A stretch of DNA of 64,000 nt from Mycolicibacterium nivoides (GCF_003855255.1 NZ_CP034072.1:1786240-1850239); one strand, 5' to 3'; numbered from the stretch's first letter, positions 29,060-39,735 are shown. The notes: generated by a model from the letters alone, not told the origin. Numbers and translations are program-made.

Positions 29060-30139
29060 TCAGGCCCCGACTGCAGTGAGCCACTCGCTGTAGAACAGGG
29101 CCACGCCCAGACCGCAGGCGATCGCCGTCAGCAGCCAGAACCGGATGATGACCGTGGTCTCGGCCCAACCCACCAACTCGAAATGGTGATGGAACGGCGC
29201 CATTCGGAACACCCGGCGGCCCGTGGTGCGGAAGGCCAGGATCTGCACCACCACCGAGGTCACCTCGGCGACGAACAATGCCCCAAGAACCACCGCGAGG
29301 ATCTCGGTACGGCTCGTCACCGACAACCCGGCGATGATGCCGCCCAGGGCCAGCGAGCCGGTGTCACCCATGAAGATTTTGGCGGGCGCGGCATTCCACC
29401 ACAGGAAGCCGATACACGCGCCCGCGGTGGCGGCCGCGATGATCGCCAGGTCCAGCGGGTCGCGCACGTTGTAACAGCCCAGGCCCGGGGCAGTCGCGCA
29501 CGCATTGCGGTACTGCCAGAAGGTGATCAGCACGTAGGCCGCACACACCATCGCCATCGCGCCGGCCGCCAGCCCGTCCAGGCCGTCGGTGAAGTTCACC
29601 GCGTTGGACCATGCACTGACGATCACCACGCAGAACAACACGAACACCCACGACGCCAGCGTCACGGTGGCGATCTCGCGGACATAGGACAGCTCGGGAC
29701 TGCCCGGGGTGAGCCCGTCGCCGTTGCGGAACTGCAGGGCCAGGACACCGAACAGCACCGCAGCAGTCAGCTGACCGACCGTCTTGGCGGTCTTGTTCAG
29801 CCCTAGGTTGCGGGAGCGCCGCAACTTGATCAGATCGTCGATGAATCCGACCAGGCCGAGCATCGTGGCCAGTCCCAGCACCAACAGGCCCGAAGCCGAC
29901 GGGCCCTCTCCGCCCAGCGCCACCCCGACCAGATGGGTGCCCAGGTAGGCCGCCCAGATACCGGCCACGATCGCCACACCGCCCATCGACGGCGTGCCGC
30001 GCTTCTTGGCATGACTGGCCGGGCCATCCTCACGGATCTCATGGCCGAGCCCACGCTTGGTGAACAGCCGGATCAACGCGGGCGTGAGCAGGATCGAGAC
30101 CGTCAGCGCGATGCCGACGGCAATCAGGATGAGTTTCAT
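29060..30139 (-). CDS. mraY: phospho-N-acetylmuramoyl-pentapeptide transferase MraY (MurX)
   Basis: The 359-residue, ten-helix membrane enzyme makes lipid I from UDP-MurNAc-pentapeptide and decaprenyl phosphate. [10 protein letters not shown] (about residue 46), the catalytic Asp pair in [20 protein letters not shown] and the HHHFELVGW motif are intact. The length is standard. The ATG overlaps the murF stop by 4 bases. It is the target of several nucleoside antibiotics. Confidence 0.97.
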   Translation of the reverse strand: MKLILIAVGIALTVSILLTPALIRLFTKRGLGHEIREDGPASHAKKRGTPSMGGVAIVAGIWAAYLGTHLVGVALGGEGPSASGLLVLGLATMLGLVGFIDDLIKLRRSRNLGLNKTAKTVGQLTAAVLFGVLALQFRNGDGLTPGSPELSYVREIATVTLASWVFVLFCVVIVSAWSNAVNFTDGLDGLAAGAMAMVCAAYVLITFWQYRNACATAPGLGCYNVRDPLDLAIIAAATAGACIGFLWWNAAPAKIFMGDTGSLALGGIIAGLSVTSRTEILAVVLGALFVAEVTSVVVQILAFRTTGRRVFRMAPFHHHFELVGWAETTVIIRFWLLTAIACGLGVALFYSEWLTAVGA

Positions 30140-31671
30140 CGGTCGGAGTTCCGATCGTCGGCGTCTTCAGCGGCAACCAGCGCGTCCGCCAGCGGACCCA
30201 ACCCGACCGAGTTGGATGCCTTCACCAGCACCACATCCCCCGGCTGCAACTCAGCCCGCAGCAGGGCCAGTGCGGCATCGGCGTCGTCGACCATCGTGGA
30301 CTCAGATCCCCACGAACCCTCCATCACCGCGCCGTGGTGCATGGCGTTCATAGTCCTCCCGGTTCCGACGACGATTAACCGAGACACATCTAAGCGCACC
30401 GCGAAGCGTCCGATGGCGTCGTGCTCGGTTATGGCGTCGTCACCGAGTTCGGCCATCTCGCCCAACACGGCCCAGCTGCGCCGCTTTCCATGCAGGTCAC
30501 CGGGGCTCTGCCGGGACATCCACGCCAGTGCCTTCAGCCCGGCGCGCATCGAATCCGGGTTGGCGTTGTAGGCGTCGTTGATCACCGTCACACCATCGGC
30601 ACGGGTACCCACCTGCATCCGGTTCCGCGAGACGGGACCGGCCCCCGCCAGTGCCGCGGCCACCTGATCCAGGCCGGCGCCGCACTGCAGCGCGACCGCC
30701 GCCGCGCACAACGCGTTGCCGACCTGGTGATCGCCGTGCACCGCCAGCGCCACCTCGACTTCCCCACCGTCCGCGTGCAGGGTGAACCGCGGGCGGGCCA
30801 GATCGTCGAGGGCGACCGGTCCGGCCCACACGTCGACCTCGGAGCCGGGCTCGCGCGACACCCGCACCACACGTGCCGCGGTCTTGTCGGCCATGGCCGC
30901 CACCGCGGTGTCGTCGACATTGAGAATGACCACACCCGAGGCCGGAACAGCTTGCGGCAACTCGGCTTTGGTGTTGGCAATGGCCTCACGCGAGCCGAAC
31001 TCGCCGAGGTGGGCGGTACCCACGTTGAGCACCACCGCGATCTGCGGCGGGGCGATCGCGGCCAGGGCGGCGATGTTGCCCGGATGCCGGGCCGACATCT
31101 CCAGGATCAGGTAGTCGGTGTCGGGCGTGGCACGCAGCACCGTCCACGGATGCCCCAGCTCGTTGTTGAACGAGCCCGGCGGCGCGATGACCTGCCCGAG
31201 CGGATCCAGCACCGCGGCAAGCAGATCCTTGGTCGAGGTCTTACCGGATGATCCGGTAACGCCGATGATCGTCAGGCCATCGGCGACGAGCTCGGCGGCC
31301 ACCGCCGCGGCGAGCTTGGCCAGGGCGGCCAGCACGGCCGCACCGGAACCGTCGGTGTCGAATTCCAAAGCGCCAGAGGAGACATCGACACCCCCATCGG
31401 CGACACCGGGCTTCTTCACGATGATCGCGGGCACCCCGACCGGGCGTGCGGCCAGCACGGCCGCGGCCCCGGACGCCACCGCCGCGGCCGCGAAGTCATG
31501 GCCGTCGGAGCGGGCGCCGGGCAGCGCCAGGAACAATCCGCCGGGGCCGATCGCGCGGGAGTCGAATTCGACGGTGCCGGTGACGCGGGTCGAGGCGGCC
31601 TCTTCGGCAGTGATGTCGGCCAGCTCGCCGCCGACGATGTCGGCGATCCTGGCGATGGTCATCTCGATCAC
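30136..31671 (-). CDS. murF: UDP-MurNAc-tripeptide--D-alanyl-D-alanine ligase
   Basis: The 511-residue ligase adds D-Ala-D-Ala. ATP loop [13 protein letters not shown] (about residue 144), [14 protein letters not shown] and [15 protein letters not shown] are MurF signatures. The GTG at 31671 ([15 protein letters not shown]) overlaps the murE stop as GTGA and matches the start recalled for M. tuberculosis. The ATG three codons later is an alternative. The segment of about 35 residues at 75-115 is Ala/Gly/Val-rich and somewhat longer than usual. Confidence 0.96.
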   Translation of the reverse strand: MIEMTIARIADIVGGELADITAEEAASTRVTGTVEFDSRAIGPGGLFLALPGARSDGHDFAAAAVASGAAAVLAARPVGVPAIIVKKPGVADGGVDVSSGALEFDTDGSGAAVLAALAKLAAAVAAELVADGLTIIGVTGSSGKTSTKDLLAAVLDPLGQVIAPPGSFNNELGHPWTVLRATPDTDYLILEMSARHPGNIAALAAIAPPQIAVVLNVGTAHLGEFGSREAIANTKAELPQAVPASGVVILNVDDTAVAAMADKTAARVVRVSREPGSEVDVWAGPVALDDLARPRFTLHADGGEVEVALAVHGDHQVGNALCAAAVALQCGAGLDQVAAALAGAGPVSRNRMQVGTRADGVTVINDAYNANPDSMRAGLKALAWMSRQSPGDLHGKRRSWAVLGEMAELGDDAITEHDAIGRFAVRLDVSRLIVVGTGRTMNAMHHGAVMEGSWGSESTMVDDADAALALLRAELQPGDVVLVKASNSVGLGPLADALVAAEDADDRNSDR

Positions 31672-33242
31672 GAGCCCGATTCCCCTGCCTTGAGTGCCTC
31701 CAACGCCGCCGCGAGCTCGTCACGGTCATCGAACGGCCGGGTCTGGCCGCCACCGGTCTGCCCGCTCTCATGGCCCTTGCCCGCGATCAGCACGATGTCG
31801 CCGGGCCCCGCCCAGGCCACCGCATGGTCGATCGCCGCCCGCCGGTCGCCGACCTCCACGACCTCGGCGCCCCCGGACGCTTCGGCGGTTCCGGCCACGA
31901 TCGCGGCCCGGATCAGTGCGGGGTCCTCGTCGCGGGGATTGTCATCGGTGACCACGACGAGATCCGCCAGTTCGGCCGCGACCCGCCCCATCGGCGCGCG
32001 CTTGCCCGTGTCCCGGTTGCCTCCGGCCCCGAACACCACCGCGATGCGACGCGGGCCGGAGCTGCGCAGGCCGTCCTGCCTCGTCGCTCCGCTCGCCCTC
32101 AACGTCTCGAGCACCGCCTGCAACGCCCCGGGCTTGTGCGCGTAGTCGACCAGAGCCAGGAACGGCTGGCCGCGGTCGATCGGCTGCAGCCGGCCCGGGA
32201 CTGTCGCCGTACGCAGTCCAGGAGCGGCCTGCTCGGGCGACACCCCGGCCCCGTCCAGCAGCGCGATCGCAAGGGCGGCATTGGCGATGTTGTAGCCGCC
32301 GGTCAGCCCGATCCGGAGTTGGTGGGGCACCCCGGCCGGGTCGACGAGGGTGAATTCCTGGGATCCGACGCCGACCACCGAGATGTCCCGCGCCCGCCAG
32401 TCGGCCGGCGCGCCCGTGGCACTGACGGTCGTCGCCTTCCCGACCCGCCCGGCCATCGCGATGCCCGCCTCGTCGTCGACACAGACCACCGCGGCGGCGG
32501 CGTGGTTGCGCGACGCGGGATCGAAGAGCCGGGCCTTGGCCTCGAAGTAGTCCTCCATCGTGGGATGGAAATCCAGGTGGTCGCGCGACAGGTTGGTGAA
32601 CCCACCGAGCGCGAACCGGATCCCGTCGACGCGGCCGAGCGTCAGCGCGTGGCTCGACACCTCCATGACGACGGTGTCGACGCCTTCCTCGACCATCACG
32701 GCCAGCAGTGCCTGCAGATCCGGCGCCTCGGGCGTGGTCAGCGCACTCGGCAGATCGCGTCCGGCGATCCGCACGCCCACGGTGCCGATCAGTCCGGCCA
32801 CCCGGCCTGCGGCCCGCAACCCGGCCTCCACCAGATACGTCGTGGTGGTCTTGCCCGAGGTTCCGGTCACCCCGATCACCGTCAGCCGCTCCGACGGACG
32901 CCCGTACACCTCGGCCGCCACCTCACCGAGCACCGAACGAGGGTCGGGATGGATCAGGATCGGGACGTCGAGGCCTCCCGATTCGGCGGCGCCGGCGGCG
33001 TCTGTGAGCACTGCCACCGCACCGGCGGCGACCGCGTCTGCCGCATAGCGCGCGCCGTGCACCGCCGCGCCCGGGAGCGCGGCGAACAGATCCCCAGGCT
33101 GGGCATCCTGACCGCGCAGGGTGACGCCTGTTACCCGAAGTTCCGGCAGGGGATTTCCGCTAGCGGGTACCGCTTGGACCTGTTCGGCGAGCGGCAGAAG
33201 GTATTGGCCGGCGGGACGGCTGGGACGCAGCTTCATGGCCAT
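31668..33242 (-). CDS. murE: UDP-MurNAc-tripeptide synthetase MurE (meso-diaminopimelate adding)
   Basis: The 524-residue ligase adds the third amino acid. ATP loop [13 protein letters not shown] (about residue 127) and [12 protein letters not shown] are present. The specificity motif reads DNPR ([10 protein letters not shown], about residue 430), which selects meso-diaminopimelate rather than lysine, as expected for mycobacteria. A second in-frame ATG two codons in is an equally possible start. The gap to pbpB is 52 bases, the largest between pbpB and ftsQ, so a weak internal promoter could lie there. Confidence 0.97.
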   Translation of the reverse strand: MAMKLRPSRPAGQYLLPLAEQVQAVPASGNPLPELRVTGVTLRGQDAQPGDLFAALPGAAVHGARYAADAVAAGAVAVLTDAAGAAESGGLDVPILIHPDPRSVLGEVAAEVYGRPSERLTVIGVTGTSGKTTTTYLVEAGLRAAGRVAGLIGTVGVRIAGRDLPSALTTPEAPDLQALLAVMVEEGVDTVVMEVSSHALTLGRVDGIRFALGGFTNLSRDHLDFHPTMEDYFEAKARLFDPASRNHAAAAVVCVDDEAGIAMAGRVGKATTVSATGAPADWRARDISVVGVGSQEFTLVDPAGVPHQLRIGLTGGYNIANAALAIALLDGAGVSPEQAAPGLRTATVPGRLQPIDRGQPFLALVDYAHKPGALQAVLETLRASGATRQDGLRSSGPRRIAVVFGAGGNRDTGKRAPMGRVAAELADLVVVTDDNPRDEDPALIRAAIVAGTAEASGGAEVVEVGDRRAAIDHAVAWAGPGDIVLIAGKGHESGQTGGGQTRPFDDRDELAAALEALKAGESGS

Positions 33243-33294
33243 GCCACAGTACCCATCTGCGGTCCGCCGACCGCACCACCCACGACTATCGCGG

Positions 33295-35220
33295 TCAGGT
33301 CGCCTGCAGGGTCAACCGCGGCCCCGGATCCGCCGACAACGGTACGTTGTGGCGTTGCAGCAGCCACGACGCGATGTTGTGGAACAGCGGCGCCGCCGAG
33401 GATCCCGGTGACCCGTCGGCCGCGCGGTGCGGTGCGTCCATCATGATCCCGACGACGTAGCGCGGATCGTCGGCAGGCGCCATGCCCGCGAAGGTGATCC
33501 AGTAGACGTCGTCGTAGTAGCAACCGCATGCCGGATTGATCTGCTGCGCCGTTCCGGTCTTCCCCGCGATCTGATAGCCCTCGACCGCGGCCTGCGGGCC
33601 CGTCCCCTGCTGTGCGCCCATCGGGTCCCGCTGCACGATGGCGCGGAACATGTTTCGCACTGTGCGGGCGGTCTCCGGTGTCACCACCCGAACGCCTTCC
33701 GGCCGCGGCTCATCGGTACGGGTGCCATCCGGCGCGATGGTGGACTTGATGATGCGGGGCGGCATGCGCACCCCGTCGTTGGCGATGGTCTGGTACATCC
33801 CGGTCATCTGCAGCAGCGTCATCGAAAGACCCTGCCCGATCGGCAGGTTGGAGAACGAGCTGCCCGACCACTGATCGATGGGCGGCACCAGGCCCCCGCT
33901 CTCACCGGGCAGGCCGACACCGGTGCGCTGACCGAGCCCGAACCGGCGGACCATGTCGTAGAACCGATCCGGGCCGACCCGCTGCGCCAGCATCAGGGTT
34001 CCGACGTTCGACGACTTCCCGAACACGCCGGTCATGGTGTACGGCATCACGCCGTGGTTCCACGCGTCGCGGACTGTGACCCCGCCCATGTCGATCGAGC
34101 CGGGCACCTGCAGCACCTCGTCTGGATTGGCCAGCCCGTACTCGATCGCAGCGGAGGCCGTGATGATCTTGTTCACCGAACCGGGCTCGAACGGCGAGGA
34201 CACCGGCAGGTTGCCCATCTGCCGGTGCTCCTGCCGACCGATGTCCTGGCTCGGATCGAACGTGTTGTCGTTCGACATCGCCAGCACCTCACCGGTTTTG
34301 GCATCGAGCACCACCGCGGAGACGTTCTTGGCCCCCGAGGCATCCTTGGCCTGCTGCACCTGCTGCTGGACGTAGTACTGGATGTCGTCATCGAGCGTCA
34401 GCTGCACCGTGGACCCGTTGACCGCGTCGTGCCGGTTGCGGTAGCTGCCTGGGATCACCACGCCGTCCGAACCGCGGTCATAGGTGACCGAGCCGTCGGA
34501 GCCGGCCAACGCCGCGTCGAGCGAATCCTCCAGCCCGAGCAGGCCGTGACCGTCCCAGTCGATCCCGCCGACGATGTTGGCGGCCAGCGAGCCACCCGGA
34601 TACTGCCGCAGATCCTGGCGCTCGGCACCGACCTCGGGGAACTTGTCCATGATCGCGCCGGCGATCGCGGGATCGACCGCACGGGCCAGGTACACGAAAG
34701 TCTCGTTGCTCCTGAGCTTCTTGAGCACGGTCTTGAAATCGGGCCGGTTGTCCAGCCGGGTGGCGATCTCCTTGGCGATCTCGGTGAGCCGGTGATCCGG
34801 ATCAGGGGCCTCGCTGGACTTGGCCTTGGCCTCGGCGAGTTGCTTGCGGACCCGGACCGGCTGGAACGTCAGCGCCTTGGCCTCGATGGTGAACGCCAGC
34901 TTGTCATCGTTGCGGTCGACGATGCTGCCCCGCATGGCCGGGTTCACATCGGTGACCTTGAGCTGACTGGCCGCCTCGGCGCGCAAACCCGCCGCCCTCG
35001 GCACCTGAAGGCTGAACAACTGCACGGCCGCAATCACCAGCACCGACAACATCACCAGGTTTCCGGCGCGGTGCCGGAACACGAAAGACGAGCTGCGCAA
35101 ACCGGTTTCGGCGGCAACCCTGGTACGGCGGACCCGGGCCTCGTGCCCCGGCCCGGGCGAGGCCTTCTTTGCCCCCTGCTGCTTCGGCGACTGACCCTGG
35201 CGGCCCGGGCGGCGATTCAT
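33295..35220 (-). CDS. pbpB: septal transpeptidase PbpB (PBP3/FtsI)
   Basis: The 641-residue class B penicillin-binding protein cross-links septal peptidoglycan with FtsW. It has a basic cytoplasmic tail, one membrane helix (about residues 52-72), a PBP dimer/pedestal domain, and a transpeptidase with SVNK (EPGSVNKII, about residue 345), SSN (GKSSNVGT) and KTG (AGKTGTAQQ). The loop [14 protein letters not shown] carries two close Cys residues. Its ATG overlaps the FtsL-like gene stop (ATGA). Confidence 0.97.
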   Translation of the reverse strand: MNRRPGRQGQSPKQQGAKKASPGPGHEARVRRTRVAAETGLRSSSFVFRHRAGNLVMLSVLVIAAVQLFSLQVPRAAGLRAEAASQLKVTDVNPAMRGSIVDRNDDKLAFTIEAKALTFQPVRVRKQLAEAKAKSSEAPDPDHRLTEIAKEIATRLDNRPDFKTVLKKLRSNETFVYLARAVDPAIAGAIMDKFPEVGAERQDLRQYPGGSLAANIVGGIDWDGHGLLGLEDSLDAALAGSDGSVTYDRGSDGVVIPGSYRNRHDAVNGSTVQLTLDDDIQYYVQQQVQQAKDASGAKNVSAVVLDAKTGEVLAMSNDNTFDPSQDIGRQEHRQMGNLPVSSPFEPGSVNKIITASAAIEYGLANPDEVLQVPGSIDMGGVTVRDAWNHGVMPYTMTGVFGKSSNVGTLMLAQRVGPDRFYDMVRRFGLGQRTGVGLPGESGGLVPPIDQWSGSSFSNLPIGQGLSMTLLQMTGMYQTIANDGVRMPPRIIKSTIAPDGTRTDEPRPEGVRVVTPETARTVRNMFRAIVQRDPMGAQQGTGPQAAVEGYQIAGKTGTAQQINPACGCYYDDVYWITFAGMAPADDPRYVVGIMMDAPHRAADGSPGSSAAPLFHNIASWLLQRHNVPLSADPGPRLTLQAT

Positions 35221-36359
35221 GCCGCGGGCGCCGGGGCGTTGACGGCAACGGCAGGGACATGTGCGGCAGGCGCCGCGGGTGGGCTGAACTGCTCCAGCGG
35301 GACGACGGGTCCTGGCGCAGCCTGTGCCGGCGCGGCCGGCGCCGGAGCGGGAGCCACCGGTTCCGGCTGAGCCGGTTGCGCCTGTGCGACTACCGGACCG
35401 GGCGCGGTCGGCACACCGGGTAGATGCATCGGTGCCGTCGCCGGTTGCGCGGGGTCAGCTACCGCCGGGGCGGGAGCCGCGAGCACATCCGGCGCGGGCG
35501 CAGCCGCCGGTACGGGCCCGGGCACCGGCGGTACGGCTCCAGGCAGGCCGTGGAGGGCATCGGCCTGCGGGACCGGAATGCCCGGTACGACAGGGGAACC
35601 CGCGCGCGGCGTCCGCACAGTCAACTCGCGCGGATCGAGCACCCGGGGTGCCGGGGGCGCAGGCGGGGCCGGTGGGGCCTCCTCGGGCAGCGGCGTGTTC
35701 AGCGGGGGCGGCGGGACGCCTTCGGCGGGCTTCGGGGTGCCGACGACGGTCCAGTTGCCGGTCGCATCCTGCACCAGGTGCGCGGTGTCGCGCGACGGGA
35801 TCATGCCCAGGTTGCGGGCGGATTCGGCCAGCGCCGGAGCGGCCTGCGCTTCGAGCACATCGCGCTCCAGCGCTTCTTTCTGTTGCAGCAGACCCTGATT
35901 GACCTGGCGAGCGTGACCCAGCTGGTAGGACCGCTCGGCCGAACCGGTGGACAGCCACAGGGTGACCGCGAGTCCGAGGCCCAACGCCGCGATCACCAGA
36001 ACGACGAACGGGACCCGGGAGATCAGGACCCGCGGATTGAGCTCGATCGAGGCGAGCCGGACCAGCAGGCGTTCCCGCAACCGGACCCGCAATGGCGGGC
36101 GGACGACCTTGGGAGCCTTGGCCTTACGAGCTTTCGCTCGGGCCTTGGCCTGACTGGCGCTCTTGGGGCGGGCCGGACGGGTGCCCGGCCGCTGAATCGG
36201 TCCGGTACCCGGTGCGGTGCGCGCGGGGCGCTGCTCGGAACCCGGCCGACGCTTGCGCGGCGGAGCCTGTTCGGTGCGCCGCCCGCCGCCTCGCGCGGGT
36301 TGACGCACCGGACGCCTGCGATCTGACTCACGCAGCTGCTCGGGTCGTTTCACCTTCAT
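35217..36359 (-). CDS. FtsL-like, Pro/Ala-rich membrane protein (Rv2164c-like)
   Basis: The 380-residue bitopic protein has a highly basic cytoplasmic domain (residues 1-105), one membrane helix (116-137) and a predicted extracellular coiled coil (about 140-185). After [15 protein letters not shown], the FtsL-type consensus for the end of the coil, there is a Pro/Ala/Val-rich tail of about 170 residues. The slot between rsmH and the transpeptidase is where ftsL sits in many bacteria. So this is probably the mycobacterial FtsL, bridging FtsQ, FtsB and FtsW/PbpB. The ATG overlaps the rsmH stop. Confidence 0.85.
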   Translation of the reverse strand: MKVKRPEQLRESDRRRPVRQPARGGGRRTEQAPPRKRRPGSEQRPARTAPGTGPIQRPGTRPARPKSASQAKARAKARKAKAPKVVRPPLRVRLRERLLVRLASIELNPRVLISRVPFVVLVIAALGLGLAVTLWLSTGSAERSYQLGHARQVNQGLLQQKEALERDVLEAQAAPALAESARNLGMIPSRDTAHLVQDATGNWTVVGTPKPAEGVPPPPLNTPLPEEAPPAPPAPPAPRVLDPRELTVRTPRAGSPVVPGIPVPQADALHGLPGAVPPVPGPVPAAAPAPDVLAAPAPAVADPAQPATAPMHLPGVPTAPGPVVAQAQPAQPEPVAPAPAPAAPAQAAPGPVVPLEQFSPPAAPAAHVPAVAVNAPAPAA

Positions 36360-37567
36360 GAGTTGCCCCCTTCCCCCACCTTTTCCAGTGCCCGCAGCCG
36401 CACCGGAGCGCTACGCGGATTGCGATCGATCTCAGCTTGGCGGGCCTTCTCGGCACCGCGGGTCAGCGTGACGAATTCGGGTTCGTGGCCTGGCAATTCG
36501 ATGGGCAGGCCCGGCGGGGTCCGCGATGCGGTGGCCGCGGCGAACGCCTGCTTGACGATCCGGTCCTCAAGCGACTGATAGGACATCACCACAATCCGTC
36601 CGCCGTCGGTCAACGCGGCCAAAGCGGCGGGCAGCGCAGCGCGCAGCGAATCCAGTTCGCCGTTGACCGCGACCCGCAGCGCCTGGAAAGTGCGCTTGCC
36701 CGGATGCCCTCCGGTGCGGCGCGCCGGTGCCGGGATCGCCTCGTAGAGCAACTCCACCAGCTCTCCGGTGGTGGAAAACGGTTGCTGTGCACGCCGTTTC
36801 ACGACCTTGTCGGCGATCCGGCCGGCGAAGCGCTCCTCGCCGTAATCCCGCAGAATCCGGGCGATCGACTTGGCGTCCCAGGTGTTGAGGATGTCAGCGG
36901 CAGTCAGCGGCGCGTCGGGATCCATCCGCATGTCCAGCGGTGCGTCCGCGGAGTAGGAGAAGCCGCGCTCGGTCTGATCCAGCTGCATCGAGGACACACC
37001 GAGGTCGAACAGCACACCGTCGATCTGACGGAAACCCGATTCCGCGATTGCCCCGGCAATTCCGTCATAGCGGGTCCGCACCAGCCGCATCCGGTCGCCG
37101 AACGGCGCCAGGCGGGCGCCGGCGATGCCGAGCGCATTGGGGTCACGGTCCAGGCCGATGACGTGCAGGCCGGGAAAGTCGGTCAGAAAACGTTCGGAGT
37201 GGCCGCCCGCACCGAGGGTGGCGTCCACCAGAACAGCGTCCGCCCCGTCGGCGTGGCGGCGGGTGAGTGCGGGGGCCAGCAGCTCGACGCAGCGGTCGAG
37301 GAGTACCGGGATGTGACCGTATTCGTGGGAGTCCGCGCTGTGCGATTCCTCGCGGTCCTGGGAGTCTGGCTGATCTGGGGAATCTGGCACCGCTGAAACA
37401 CCTCCGCTCGGATTGGCCCCTGCACCGGGGTCTCTGTCCGAATTAACGGACCTGGCGTTGGGGAAGTACGCCAGGGCCAATTCGGGCAGAGGCCTCGCTG
37501 CACGGGCTAGGTCCAGGCCAGCCGCCGGTTGATGGGCCGCATCAGAGGATGTCGCGCAGAGCTTCAT
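36356..37567 (-). CDS. rsmH: 16S rRNA m4C1402 methyltransferase RsmH (MraW)
   Basis: The methylase modifies C1402 of 16S rRNA using [20 protein letters not shown] (SAM site), [26 protein letters not shown] and [17 protein letters not shown] are all conserved. From the ATG at 37567 the protein has 403 residues, with a non-conserved N-terminal extension of about 80. The start overlaps the end of mraZ by 26 bases. The segment ALAYFPNAR in that extension resembles that recalled for M. tuberculosis, so the extension seems real, but a TTG or CTG a little downstream is possible. Confidence 0.95.
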   Translation of the reverse strand: MKLCATSSDAAHQPAAGLDLARAARPLPELALAYFPNARSVNSDRDPGAGANPSGGVSAVPDSPDQPDSQDREESHSADSHEYGHIPVLLDRCVELLAPALTRRHADGADAVLVDATLGAGGHSERFLTDFPGLHVIGLDRDPNALGIAGARLAPFGDRMRLVRTRYDGIAGAIAESGFRQIDGVLFDLGVSSMQLDQTERGFSYSADAPLDMRMDPDAPLTAADILNTWDAKSIARILRDYGEERFAGRIADKVVKRRAQQPFSTTGELVELLYEAIPAPARRTGGHPGKRTFQALRVAVNGELDSLRAALPAALAALTDGGRIVVMSYQSLEDRIVKQAFAAATASRTPPGLPIELPGHEPEFVTLTRGAEKARQAEIDRNPRSAPVRLRALEKVGEGGNS

Positions 37568-37973
37568 CGGTGGCCGCGGAGAAGTTCTCTTCGTGGTTCT
37601 GCTGGTACTCCTGCCAGGCTTCTGCGTCCCAGATCTCCAGGTAGTCGACCGACCCGATCACCACGCACTCCTTGGACAGGCTCGCGTAGCGACGGTGGTC
37701 CGCCGACAGGGTGATCCGGCCCTGTGCGTCGGGATGCTGCTCATCGGTGGCGGCCGCCAAGTTACGTAGGAACGCCCGAGCGTCGGGGTTCCTGCGCGAT
37801 GCGTCAGCAGCGCGCCGGGCGACCTTTTCGAACTCGTCGCGCGGATACACGGCGAGGCTGTGATCTTGGCCCTTGGTGACCATCAACCCTCCTGCCAGTG
37901 CGTCGCGGAACTTGGCGGGCAGCGTGAGCCGCCCCTTGTCGTCGAGCTTGGGCGTGTAGGTACCCAGAAACAT
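37542..37973 (-). CDS. mraZ: transcriptional regulator MraZ
   Basis: The 143-residue DNA-binding protein has two AbrB-like halves, each with a D-x-K/Q-G-R motif: [16 protein letters not shown] (about residues 11-26) and [16 protein letters not shown] (about 85-100). It heads the division and wall cluster and, in other bacteria, represses its own operon by binding tandem repeats upstream. Three such repeats lie about 100 bases before the ATG. The ATG at 37973 has a GGGAGG ribosome site. The length matches the family. Confidence 0.97.
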   Translation of the reverse strand: MFLGTYTPKLDDKGRLTLPAKFRDALAGGLMVTKGQDHSLAVYPRDEFEKVARRAADASRRNPDARAFLRNLAAATDEQHPDAQGRITLSADHRRYASLSKECVVIGSVDYLEIWDAEAWQEYQQNHEENFSAATDEALRDIL

Positions 37974-38070
37974 CTGGACACCTCCCGCCACCCGGTTCGG
38001 ATCTCCGAGTCGCTTGCGAGATCCAGGCCAGGCCTTCTGCCCTCCGAACGGGGCTCCGATTTCCCCGTTG

Positions 38071-38098
38071 GCCGCCACTTTACCCCACGATCCCCCAC
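38071..38098 (-). promoter_or_regulatory. three tandem MraZ-box-like repeats
   Basis: On the minus strand GTGGGG begins at 38098, again at 38088, and GTGGCG begins at 38078: three hexamers with an exact 10-base period. The first and third are preceded by AAA, giving AAAGTGG. E. coli MraZ binds TGGGN direct repeats separated by 5 bases, and mollicute MraZ binds AAAGTG-type repeats, both 10 bases apart, so this fits well. Confidence 0.7.
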
Positions 38099-38234
38099 TT
38101 TGCTCCATTTGAGCCGTCCAGTTTGGGGTTTCTCCCCACCAACGCCCCCCAGAACCACCCACACCAACCACTCAATCGCCGGTACTGGGCAGCAGAGAAC
38201 AGAAAAACCGCAGGTAGGAACCTGCGGCGAGAAG

Positions 38235-38294
38235 GTGGGGCGTTGTGGGGCGAAATTCCCTGAGAATCTGCCGGTGTCACCCACACCGCCCCAC
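38235..38294. promoter_or_regulatory. additional paired GTGGGG boxes on both strands
   Basis: On the plus strand GTGGGG begins at 38235 and 38245. On the minus strand GTGGGG begins at 38294 and GTGGGT at 38284. Both pairs keep the 10-base period and face each other. They may be extra MraZ sites, or degenerate copies. Confidence 0.45.
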
Positions 38295-38366
38295 ACCCGT
38301 GCGCGGGCGAACGGCCCCGGCGTGTCGCTGGACGACTCCGACGTCGGGCCCGGACCGGCAGAAAAC

Positions 38367-38402
38367 ACAAAAAAGGGGCAGCCCGCTACGGGCTACCCCT
38401 TG
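38367..38402 (-). terminator. intrinsic terminator after the DUF3040 gene
   Basis: On the minus strand AAGGGG-T-AGCCCG, a 3-base loop, CGGGCT-G-CCCCTT form a near-perfect 13-base stem ending in a run of T residues (CCCCTTTTTTG). This is a textbook rho-independent terminator, uncommon in mycobacteria. It ends transcription from the DUF3040 gene about 15 bases past its stop and insulates mraZ. Confidence 0.88.
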
Positions 38403-38417
38403 ATGCCGTCGAGCGGC

Positions 38418-38819
38418 TCAGTCGTCGAACCGGCGACGGAACCGATCTTCCATCCGAGTGGTGAACGACCCACCGCGCTGACGACGCTGGCGCGGCGCGT
38501 TGCCGGTTCCCTGCGCCGCACGGTCACGGCCCCCGGTGACACGCGGTCCGGTGACGGCGAACACCACGCCGCCGAACATCACCACGAAACCCACCACCGA
38601 CAAGATCGGGAAACCACCGATCATGGTGGCCTTCACGGCCACCCCGACAACCAGTAGTGCCAGGCCCACCACGAACAGCAGCGCACCTTGAAGCCTGCGC
38701 CGAGCCGATGGCGCCCTCAAGGTCCCACCGCGCACGCTCGACGCGAACTTGGGATCCTCGGCATAGAGCGCGCTCTCGATCTGATCGAGCATGCGCTGCT
38801 CATGATCGGAGAGTGGCAT
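38418..38819 (-). CDS. DUF3040 small membrane protein (Rv2169c-like)
   Basis: The 133-residue protein opens MPLSDHEQRMLDQIESALYAEDPKFAS, the actinobacterial DUF3040 pattern. It has two membrane helices (about residues 42-60 and 66-88) and a basic, Arg/Gln-rich C-terminal tail. The ATG at 38819 has an AGGAGGG ribosome site. It is monocistronic: a strong terminator follows, and the gene upstream is divergent. Function is unknown. Confidence 0.88.
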   Translation of the reverse strand: MPLSDHEQRMLDQIESALYAEDPKFASSVRGGTLRAPSARRRLQGALLFVVGLALLVVGVAVKATMIGGFPILSVVGFVVMFGGVVFAVTGPRVTGGRDRAAQGTGNAPRQRRQRGGSFTTRMEDRFRRRFDD

Positions 38820-38991
38820 TCGTCCCTCCTAGCCGACGCCGCCGTCGCTGTTCAACATTTCACATGCCCGCAATCACGGACACCTAAGCCTAATGATACG
38901 AGGTCGATCCGAGCCGTACCACCTTGTTCACCTTCGATTGTAAGTCGTTCCGAGATAGCCCCGGCCGCTGGGACCGACAGCGTCCCGGCCG

Positions 38992-39007
38992 GATAATGCT
39001 GAAGATA
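38992..39007 (+). promoter_or_regulatory. -10 box ahead of the GNAT gene
   Basis: GATAAT at 38992-38997 resembles the sigma-A -10 hexamer, and the chosen ATG at 39008 lies 10 bases after it. The transcript would have almost no leader. The 188-base divergent gap (38820-39007) also contains an A/T-richer stretch at 38880-38945 and nothing else recognisable. Confidence 0.45.
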
Positions 39008-39724
39008 ATGAGTTCGGCAGACACCGGCGGGCGAAAGGCGAAAGCATTGGCGACGTATCTCATAGATCTGTCGCCGGACGACATGAAGCGCCGGCTCCCC
39101 GAGGCGCTGCGCGTGTACGTCGACGCCATGCGTTATCCACGCGGAACCGAGGAGCAGCGCGCCGCCCTGTGGCTCGAACACACCCGGCGTGCGGGCTGGA
39201 AATGTGTGGCCGCTGTTGAGGTGGCCGAATCCAGCACCGGCGCGGGCGCCGAATCCAGCACCGGCGCGGGCGCCGAATCCAGCACCGGCGCGGGCGCCGA
39301 ATCCAGCACCGGCGCGGGCACTGAATCCGGTGCGGACCTGATCGACGCCCCGCTGCTGGGAATCGCCTACGGCTACAGCGGGGCGCCCGACCAATGGTGG
39401 CAACAACAGGTCATCTCCGGCCTGCAGCGCGTGGGCGCGAGCCCCGGACGCATCGCCGAGCTCATGGCCAGTTACTTCGAACTCACCGAGCTGCACATCG
39501 AGCCCCGCGCCCAGGGCAAGGGCCTCGGCGAGGCCCTGACCAGGCGACTGTTGGCCGGCCGGGACGAGTCGCAGGTACTGTTGTCGACCCCTGAGATCAA
39601 CGGCGAGGCCAATCGCGCATGGCAGTTGTACCGGCGGCTCGGCTTCACCGACGTGATCCGCGGGTACCACTTCGCCGGTGATCCCCGACCGTTCGCCATC
39701 CTCGGTCGCCCACTGCCGCTGTGA
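39008..39724 (+). CDS. GNAT N-acetyltransferase with in-frame minisatellite (Rv2170-like)
   Basis: The 238-residue protein has a C-terminal GNAT domain. ELHIEPRAQGKGLGEALTRRLL carries the acetyl-CoA pyrophosphate loop (Q/R-x-x-G-x-G/A, about residue 170), and NRAWQLYRRLGFTDV completes the fold. Residues about 73-104 are four copies of ESSTGAGA, from four 24-base repeats, inserted between strands of the N-terminal half. From memory, Rv2170 is a putative lysine acetyltransferase; the substrate here is unknown. An in-frame ATG at 38996 is an alternative start. lppM follows after 11 bases. Confidence 0.88.
   Translation: MSSADTGGRKAKALATYLIDLSPDDMKRRLPEALRVYVDAMRYPRGTEEQRAALWLEHTRRAGWKCVAAVEVAESSTGAGAESSTGAGAESSTGAGAESSTGAGTESGADLIDAPLLGIAYGYSGAPDQWWQQQVISGLQRVGASPGRIAELMASYFELTELHIEPRAQGKGLGEALTRRLLAGRDESQVLLSTPEINGEANRAWQLYRRLGFTDVIRGYHFAGDPRPFAILGRPLPL
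39224..39319. repeat. 24-base tandem repeat, four exact copies, coding ESSTGAGA
   Basis: The unit starting GCCGAATCCAGCACCGGCGC occurs at 39224, 39248, 39272 and 39296, each 24 bases and identical. A degenerate partial copy (GAATCCGGTGCGG) follows at 39323. Being a multiple of three it leaves the reading frame intact at any copy number. Confidence 0.97.
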
Positions 39725-39735
39725 GATCTGGCACG

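Larger units (their letters stand above)
37974..38417 (-). promoter_or_regulatory. mraZ upstream control region (444 bases without a gene)
   Basis: The region holds, from mraZ outward, a ribosome site, about 90 bases without clear signals, the main box array (38071-38098), further GTGGGG-like boxes at 38134-38139, 38235-38250 and 38279-38294, and a terminator at 38367-38402. Several runs of C or G on alternating strands give it a strong local strand skew. No convincing -10 was located. Confidence 0.6.

Noticed and set aside
33427..35370. A 647-codon open frame antisense to pbpB
   Set aside because: It covers the transpeptidase motifs of pbpB in reverse, and no homology or start context supports it.
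39224..39319. CRISPR-like array
   Set aside because: The four 24-base units are contiguous with no spacers and lie inside a coding gene, so this is a minisatellite.
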